A stretch of DNA of 64,000 nucleotides from Leptasterias polaris (taxonomy: Eukaryota > Echinodermata > Asteroidea > Forcipulatida > Asteriidae): the NCBI GenBank assembly GCA_037783415.1, contig JAZGTN010000178.1, positions 1 to 64,000 on the forward strand. Reading direction: 5' to 3'. Within the stretch, counting starts at the first letter, position 1. Each line of letters starts with the position of its first letter. This document shows positions 50,201-59,200 of this stretch, one piece after another. The translations under genes were made by a program, and so were the position numbers. A model generated the notes under the pieces. The model saw only the letters and a program-made list of their open reading frames with translations. It did no database searches and was not told the DNA's origin.

Positions 50201-53200
50201 GCTGTTACATTTCTAATCAGTCTATAAACGATGATTTGGTGTAATTGTTCATTGAGCGCTTTGATGTTTTAATAGTATTGATATTTATTTATTGGGTGTA
50301 TTTAATTATTTATGTGTGTAGTTTCACCTGCTGCTCTTACCGTAGCTGAGTGCAAATAAAAGGAGGGGAAAAACACCATATTACGACTCCCAGCGTCTTA
50401 TTAGTCACACACGGTGACAAATTGGTTCAGTCTTTTTTTTTTCGTTTGTTTGTTTGTTTGTTTGTAAGTTGGGTTGTTTGTTTGTTTGTTTTTGTTGGGT
50501 TGTTGGGTTGTTTGTTTGTTTGTTTGTTTGTTTGTTGGGTTGTTTGTTTGTTTGTTTGTTGGCTCGTTTGCTGGGTTGTTGGGTGTTTGTTTGTTTGTTT
50601 GGCTGTTTGTTTGGATTTTTGTTGGAGTGTTCGTGGTGTTATGTGGGTTCATTTCTTTTATCTTTCTTTCCTTTTTTCTTTCTTATTTTATCAAATATAG
50701 GGGAAACAAAATCAGAGAATATCTTACTTTCGTGATCAATGAATATTCCGGTTGGCCAGCCCAACTCTCCTTCTACCAGGGTCGTTCTATTTCCCCCGTC
50801 TAGATCAGCCCTCTCAATCTTGGGGAACTCACTCGAGTCTGTCCAGTAGATATATCTGGAGACAAAAGAACAACCATTAAATACAAAGCTTTTCTTGGCA
50901 TAAAGTTCAGAAAATGAATATCAAAAGCGGTCAAGGTTTTGTCTCTTTTTAATTGTTTAATCATTTAAAAAGGAAAGGATTTGGCGATCGACAACTGAAA
51001 TTTTGTTTAATCATATCGTATACGAGACAGTAACATTTTGAATGTATAGATCCATGACGTTACTTCTCTTAATTTCCTTAATCGGGGTTCGGGAGATTTG
51101 GAGGAATGGTCTCACGTGACTTGATCCTTTGTGTAAGGTTACGCCAATATTGCTGCAGCCGGGGAATGCATATTAAAAGTAGAATATATAATGATCCGCA
51201 CAAATATGCCTCGAAATTGTGTGGTTGTCCCTTCTAACACCATCCGCCATTTTGTGGAGTCAATTAGGCTCTTTAAAATTTTACGAAGTGAAAGGAAAAC
51301 CACACAATTTCGAGGCATATTTGTGTGAATCATTATATTCTACTTTTAAAACACCTTTCTAACCATATGCATTTCAAAACAATTTCAAACGCTTTATAGC
51401 CCAAAATCGCATAATCCGAGGCAACGTGTCCATTTAATGATACTAGTGCTCATACTAATACTTGTACTCGGAATCCACACTCGATGCTCCACTGAAAATG
51501 ATTATCGATACACAACTGCAGGTGAACTCAGATTCTCCTACCCCAATAGATGGTGAGCAAAGATAACTCTTGGTGATCCAACATTCTCAACGATTACTTC
51601 TTTGTTTTCTCCATTCATTGTGGCTCGCATAATGTGCAAAAATACCAAATCCGTCCAGTACATCTTTCGAGAGGTGATGTCCAAAGTCAATCCATATGGC
51701 ACTAATGGAGAAAATGTTTTGAAGAAAATGTCAATCGGTCAATTTTTGAATTTAAACTTCCTGTTTGGCCTGGAAAGTAAGGTTACCTTTGGGTCATGTT
51801 TTTGAGTAAAATGTTAATTGTGTCATAAGCTGCAAAATGGCACAAATTATGATTTTGTGACATATCGTTAAGGAAATGTGATTTTTTTTCCCCCCGAATC
51901 TTTGAGCTTCCTGTTTGAACCGGAGGTAAAGGTAGAGGTTGGGTCGCAATTCTAAATAAATGGTACATGTACTGTAAGCTACAAAACGGCACAAAAGTTA
52001 TAACTCTTTGACATGCGGTTCAGAATATATATATATCATCATAAACTTTCAATTAATTCGTACATTGTTTCTGCTCAGAAGAAAATCCTTGGAAGCGACA
52101 AATTAGAAAAAAAATATATTTATATAGTTATCCATTGAAATACATTACATTACAATAGTTTTCAATCTCAAACCACTACGTGTGAAGTCAGCAGCTCAAC
52201 TTATCATGCAACAATGAGGATTGAATTTACTTGTTTATTTTATTAAGCGAGAGCAGAATGCAACACCTTCCCAGTTTTTTACGAAGTATTTATGGTTGAG
52301 TGGCTTGCTCAAGAGCATTAGTTTCGAACCCATAATCTGCTGCTGAGAATACCAGAGTATGTGGTTCCGGTGAACTACACCGCTCGGCCACGACACGCCA
52401 CAAGTGTAGTTTATGTCTTTCGCTTGTGACTCTAAAACTAAACATTTTATTTCAAACTTTATTGTCTCACCTCTTAGGTTATCAACCAGTGTTCTTTGAT
52501 TGCTGCCGTTAAGGTGAGCTCTTGATATCTTTGGAGATGGTATGCCTCGAATGTCAGTCCAGTAAACCATTTCCATCACGTGGTCATAGTCAACGGCTAA
52601 GGGACCTATTAAACCGCTTAGCGGTAGAGGTGCCAAATCGACAAGAGCCTTACCCATGCTTCCCGCATAAATGGTTCCATTGGCAAGATCAGCAATTAAT
52701 GCAAAATCACCTGCACACAAACATAACATAAAAGTATTTGCTGACATTGGTATCCTAACTAGAATCAATGCTGTCGTTAAATGCACCTGGCAGTGGTATT
52801 TTGTCAAAATAAAGCTTTTGTCATTAATATATACATTTTTATGAGTGGAATGTGAATAAACAATTAACTAAGGTTAACAAATTGTATTTTAATTACAAAT
52901 TAAAAAATAGGCCCCCCCCCCCCCCTTTACATGGCGCTGTTCGTGACGTCAATCGAGGCAGGAGAAAATGTGTAGTTTGGCCCCGTACATTACGTCTGGG
53001 TACCTGATCAGTATGATGCGTTTTCGTATTCGGACGTCACCACCCAATGCAATCATAAGACAGTGTACAGTCGACTAATACGAGACGCCAGTTTATACGA
53101 GGTTTTTCACCGGTCTCGAACTGTCCCATGCGCGTTTCTATGTCTTAAAAACGGAAGATACGAGCATGGTCATAATATAACGAGAACACGGATAATACGA

Positions 53201-56200
53201 AGTATTGTTTTTCCTACTTTGCCAAACTATTTATCGGATCGGCGTGCCGCGGCGTCGTGGCATACTGCTCAAGTCGATCCGAACACCAGAAACATTTCGC
53301 TGGTAACCTAAGCTTCACTGCAACTTCCCTTGCACACTACTACCAACGAAAAAATCCCCGGTATCCAAGCACGACGGGGTATCCGAGTGTTCGCTGCATA
53401 GCGCTGAAAACGACGTCGGACCGGACCACTTTGCCCTCGTTAGCCTGACTTTCGATGCCCGTAACTGCCTAGTCCTATATTTGGGATCTGCAGGAAAAAA
53501 ATGCTGGCTGACCCAATCTTTAGTCGTTTTGCTGCATCCAGCAGCAATTTTTGCCGGAAAAATGCAACAAAAATCCCTTTTTTCGGATAACCAAACGAAA
53601 CGTACAATCTCACTACTTGCACGTGTATATACAACGTAAATGCAGGCAAGTTCAAGGAAGTCGATGTTCGATCGAGGCGAAGTCTTCCTCGATTGACGTC
53701 ACAAAAAGAGATGGGCGGAGTCGCCCCCAAACAACTTTATCTATTTTTTTTACATATCAATACTGACAAACAATTACTCAAAAAATTGTTTTTTTGTTAA
53801 TAAACATATACTCTTATATAAAAATAAAATAAAATAAATCTATTTTCAGGTGACTTTAAGGTGAGCTCTTGATATCTTTGGAGATGGTATGCCTCGAATG
53901 TCAGTCCAGTAAACCATTTCCATCACGTGGTCATAGTCAACGGCTAAGGGACCTATTAAACCGCTTAGCGGTAGAGGTGCCAAATCGACAAGAGCCTTAC
54001 CCATGCTTCCCACATAAATGGTTCCATTGGCAAGATCAGCAATTAATGCAAAATCACCTCCACACAAACATAATTATAATAAAAGTATTTGCTGACATTG
54101 GTATCCTAACTAGAATCAATCAAGAACCCAAAAAGATATGCATTAGATTATTGTGTTTATAAAGTGCAGGTACTAAAGTTGTAGATTTAGAATTGCTACG
54201 GAAAAAACCCGTTGTTTTCAAAGAAAAAAAATAAAGGTGCTATAAACGTTTAGTAATTGGAGCCTACTGTTTGTTTCATTTAAAAAGGTGGTCAGGAGAT
54301 ATCACCGAAAAACCAGAACGAATATTTCCACGCAAGAAGAATATTCCCTTTAGCAATACACAGTCTGAGAAGCGTTACGACCGTAACGCTTCTCAAATTC
54401 AAATTTTGTGGGATAAAAAGTGATATATTTCTCCATAACCGCAGTACTTCGAAGTAAAAAGTTTCTCAAAATGCATTATACTATCCAAAGCTGCTGTACT
54501 TCTTACCAAGTAAGTTTTTGTTGACATTTATTTTCAGAGTAATTACCAAACGTTTACACACCCTTTAAGGTGCAAATGAAAAAAAAGTACTTCATGTTTC
54601 GACCTTTTGCAATGCATTTGTCAAAGGCTTTAGATTTAATATACATGCTAACATGTAGATGGATCATTTAATTAGCTTGTTCTGCTCTCGACACCAGTGG
54701 TTGCAATAATTTAGTTTATACTGCACACACCTAAATGGCTCAAACACAAGTTTGCAACAGCTCCCCTTCGTTTTGTACACATTTTCCAAGTGGGAAGCTT
54801 CACTCAACCAGGGGATCCTAGTGTCATTTTTGTTATGTGTCACGGGCTTTAATTGGTAGTAAGAACCCACCCCTTAGAGTTACAACATGGTGAAGAAAAC
54901 TTTGTGGGGAATCCTTGTTCGATTGTTTAATTTATTGTTACATTGCAACGCTCCTCACAACGATGTATTTGTACTTGTGTGATGCAAGATTCCCTGTATT
55001 GTCCAATAACTAAAGCTATGCTCAAAGGGTACATGCTGTGGGATTGATTCCTTCCAGTGGTAATACCCAGGGGCGGATCCAGGATTTTCCAAACGGGGGG
55101 GCGTGAAATTATACCAAGCAGAAAATGGTGAATGCAATTTGTGGCTGCTTCGAGCACGTAACGCGAAGCCCTTACGGTTTCGGGGCCCGCTTAAAAGCTC
55201 TGAAACAGTTAGGATTCTAGATGCTCTGTCGTGCGACCTCATGCAATATATCTGACCACTTTTGTTTTAGCAAGATCATTATTAAAACTTTATTTTCGAG
55301 TTGGGAGTCATTGATTTGAATCAGCCATCCTGAGTTATAAAAATCAAAATGCAGGCTACAATTAATACTTATACAGGGGAAAAAAACATCGATGTTTTAT
55401 CTGAACTATTGATAATTACCAGTTTAAAAGAAGCACAACAGATATTAACCATCTTTCTTGAATACGAAAAAAATATGTGATTTTCTGAACAGAGTGAGAC
55501 ACCATGACGATGCTATGTCTTCACTAGCCCCATAGGGCCAATCCACTTCGTTCTTGCCTAGCACCATTGCAATCCTATTTTTGTGCCCGATGTAATTTTT
55601 AATCCCGGTTATAAAACTTACCGATCGAATGCTACTCTATAGCCTACTTGTAGAAAGCCCTAATGCTAAACTTTTTTTTTTTTAAACATCACGGATTTTG
55701 GGGGAAAATTGATTGCCTTTCGAGTCGCGAGAGTGAACTTTTTGATCACGTATTAACAACTTGCGCGAGAACCATACTAGTTGGGTTCCCTGAACAATTT
55801 CATAACATTTATACGATCTAATGGGGACCAGACTGATTTACATAACGCGCTGAGCATAATACCTTTTGCGCAGACGGGCTTAAGATGCGCACCGCATTAC
55901 ACGTATTTCACAAAACCTTGATGGTGCGCTGAGTGAATCAGTCTGGTCCCCATTAAATATCAGCAGTTGATCGTATAAGCTGTTGTGGTTTGTTGAGGGA
56001 TCCTGACAATGGTTTTCGCGCAAGTTAATATTAGGCCTATGTGGGAAAAAATCACACTCGCGATTCGAAAAGCAAACAATTTTCCCAAAAGATCTGTGAT
56101 GTTTTTAAAAAACAATTAAGCATTAGGGCTTTCTACAAGTACAGTAGCATTCGATCAGTAAGTTTCATAACTGGATTAAAAATTAAATCGGGCACAAAAA

Positions 56201-59200
56201 TAGGAATGCAATGGTGCTAGAGCCAAGGATACGAAGTGGATTGGCCCTATTGATGGGGCTATACTTTTCTTTACGATGTTCGTATTGTAAAAGTCACACT
56301 GTATTTAGCGCGCGCGCGTGCTGACCTCCAGCCAGAAACTTCTTTGCACAATGTACACACACAGCTAGGTGGCATGGTCGACTCACGCTGCGGTTGTATG
56401 ATCTTCACGCCCCCCGGACCCCGCGCCAGGCATTTGCAGGTGTTTCGCGCTTATGTTCAGTGTGTGAGAAAAACACGATGTCCACACACACAGATTCACG
56501 TGTAATACACCGATCCATTAAGCCACGCCCATTTCTCTTTGACCAATCACAACCGCGAAATCTGATCACCATTTGAGCCGTTTGGTGATCTTTGCACTAA
56601 TGGTGATCGGGTTTCGCGGCTGTGATTGGTCAACTCGTAAGGAGGCAGGGCTTAATGGATCGGTCTATTCCTCATCAGTCAGTGAATTAATAGTGGACCA
56701 CAAATGAAACAAAGTGTACGAGGTACGGATTATTAGTAGCTTTTTTGAAGAAAAAAAATAGGTAGGGCCTATGTCATTAACTTTGTCTCTCCCTCATTTT
56801 TCCTCTTGATGGTTTTTTATTTTATTTTTTTCTCAAGCAAAAGGGGGGCGTGCGCCCCCCACGCCCCCCCTGTATCCGCACCTGATACCGGAGATGTTGC
56901 CCCAAGTGTACACTGGAAAGGAATGACACTTTGTTTGACGTTTCATTTCTGACTATGGTGTTCCATAGAGGACAGCCTCCGTCGTTGTTGTGAGTTGTCC
57001 GTCGGAGTTGTGAGATGGCCGTCGGAGTTGTGGGTTGGTCCGTCGAAGTTGTGAGTTGGTCCGTCGGAGTTGTGAGTTGGTCCGTCGGAGTTGTGAGTTG
57101 GTCCGTCGGAGTTGTGAGATGTCCGTCGCAGTTGTGGGTTGTCCGTCGGAGTTGTGAATTGGTCCGTCGGAGTTGTGACTTGTGCGTTCTGGTTGTATTG
57201 TTAGTTGGGCACCGTGGTTGTGAACTGGGCATTTTGTGATTGTGAATTGGGCGTCGCGTTTGTGAGTTGGGCGTCGTGTGGTTGTGAAATGGGCGTCGTG
57301 TTTGTGAATTGGGCGTCGTGCATGCTTATGAATTAATTGTCGTGGTTGTGAGTTGGGCGTTGTGAGTTGGGCGCCGTGCCATGAAGTTGGGCGTCCTGCT
57401 TTAGAGTTGGGCTTCGTGATTGTGAGTTGGGCGTCGTGCTCGTGAAATGGGCGTCGTGTTGTCAATGTCCGTCGGAGTTGTGAGTTGGCCGTCGGAGTTG
57501 TGAGTTGGCCGTCGGAGTTGTGGGTTGTCCGTCGGAGTTGTGAGTTGGCCGTCGGAGTTGTGAGTTGTCCGTCGGAGTTGTGGGTTGGCCGTCGGAGTTG
57601 TGGGTTGTCCGTCGGAGTTGTGAGTTGGCCTTCGGAGTTGTGAGTTGTCCGTCGGAGTTGTGGGTTGGCCGTCGGAGTTGTGAGTTGGTCCGCCGGAGTT
57701 GTGGGTTGGCTGTCGGAGTTGTGAGTTGACCGTCGGAGTTGTGAGTTGGCCGTCGGAGTTGTGAGTTGGCCGTCGCAGTTGTGAGTTGTCCGTCGGAGTT
57801 GTGGGTTGTCCGTCGGAGTTGTGGGTTGTCCGTCGGAGTTGTGAGTTGGCCGTCGGAGTTGTGAGTTGTCCGTCGGAGTTGTGGGTTGGCCGTCGGTGTT
57901 GTGAGTTGGTCCGTCGGAGTTGTGGGTTGGCCGTCGGAGTTGTGAGTTGGCCGTCGCAGTTGTGAGTTGTCCGTCGGAGTTGTGGGTTGTCCGTCGGAGT
58001 TGTGGGTTGTCCGTCGGAGTTGTGAGTAGTCCGTCGGAGTTGTGGGTTGTCCGTCGGAGTTGTGATTGGCCACATAAACTTCATAAAACGGATTTCCAAA
58101 AGATGACTCTTCAACTTTTTAAGTTATCATTTATATAAACTTACCAACAAATGATGTTATAACGGAAAAAATACACCCATCTCATCGTATATAACCCGCG
58201 TCAAAGTAGTGCCGCACCAATCCATCTCTTATTTACTTTTTAAGTTATTGACATTCTATAATTTTGTATTAATAGTGAAAATGTCCACTCCCTTTTCCAC
58301 TTAAAAGATAGAGAACACATTGTTTAAAGCTACATTCCAATTTAGGCCGGTTCCGGGGAATTCCATTAATTAATGTTTAAGATGATGGATTGCCGTATTC
58401 CTCGTAGGGTACATGTTTGTTTTAAACAAAATGAAAAAATATATTTACATATTTTTTGCGCCAGGAACTGGGTAAAACGAGTTTTATTCCGACCGTTTCA
58501 TTCTGAGGAGAATGTGCAACTTAATGAACATTCATGACCGTTAGTGCGAACAAAACAAGCCTATAGTTTCTTAATAAAAGCTTAAATTTATCAAACACAT
58601 GTCTCCATCTATTTCATGTAGGTCTATAGGTAAGCGAAAACGATATTTCTTGGTGAAGAATCGAGAGATTCAGCAAGGTATATATAATTCATAATCGGAG
58701 CCCCAATCACATTCGGATGTGTGTATTGCCAAACATGAGCCCAGAAGTACGCCACCCATTGGCATTTGCAGTTTAGTATTAAAACAATTTTTTTTTTAAG
58801 TCCGACAGACAACCCACAACTCCGCCGGACAACTCACAACTCCGACGGACAACTCACAACACCGACGGACAACTCACAACACCGACGGACAACTCACAAC
58901 TCCGACGGACAACTCACAACACCGACGGACAACTCACAACTCCGACGGACAACTCACAACACCGACGGACAACTCACAACTCCGACGGACAACTCACAAC
59001 ACCGACGGACAACTCACAACTCCGACGGACAACCCACAACTCCGACGGCCAACTCACAACAACGACGGAGGGTGTCCTCTATGGAACACCATATCTGACC
59101 ACATGTGCATCGTTCTGTGGCTATGATTAATTTAATCATCACCAGTTATGACCGTTTTCGAAACCAGGGCTTCGTCTTGGGCTCTTGCTAAAATAGACAC

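Larger units (their letters stand above)
42766..50419 (+). mobile_element. Complete BEL/Pao LTR retrotransposon, young insertion
   Basis: Two LTRs of 998 and 997 bp (42766-43763 and 49423-50419) start TGTTATCG and end GGTGACA. They look identical apart from one T in a homopolymer near 42922. A 5-bp duplication, aattg, flanks the element (42761-42765 and 50420-50424). A purine-rich tract ggggga g directly precedes the 3' LTR (49416-49422). The single long ORF is intact. It lies in intron 4 of gene 2, antisense to that gene. Confidence 0.95.
56954..59093. mobile_element. Foldback (TU/FB-like) transposon with minisatellite inverted repeats
   Basis: 2140 bp flanked by tctgac at 56948-56953 and 59094-59099. 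Outer inverted termini (tatggtgttccatagaggac, about 45 bp) lead into tandem 20-bp units, gttgtgagttgkccgtcgga. On the left these run 56990-57180 and 57466-58065, separated by a related array with gttgtgaattgggcgtcg units. On the right they run 58800-59060 in inverse orientation. The centre, 58066-58799, is unique with no recognised gene. Drosophila FB and sea urchin TU elements share this design: short termini plus tandem-repeat arms. No transposase is encoded. Confidence 0.8.

Noticed and set aside
50350..50803. FVCLFVC-rich ORFs, several frames
   Set aside because: They come from the (GTTT)n microsatellite beside the retrotransposon. The same artefact appears at 4192-4510.
52471..54120. Two alternative propeller exons of equal standing
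   Set aside because: Only 52471-52710 has both splice sites; the other copy is truncated and meets a stop.
57401..58114. Thr/Asn/Gln-rich ORFs of 237 and 203 residues (and 56953-57465) on the minus strand
   Set aside because: They are translations of a 20-bp minisatellite that happens to lack stops. All three frames are open, and the inverted array at 58800-59060 gives the same peptides on the other strand.
56954..59093. CRISPR array
   Set aside because: The units are contiguous tandem repeats without unique spacers, in an animal genome with introns.
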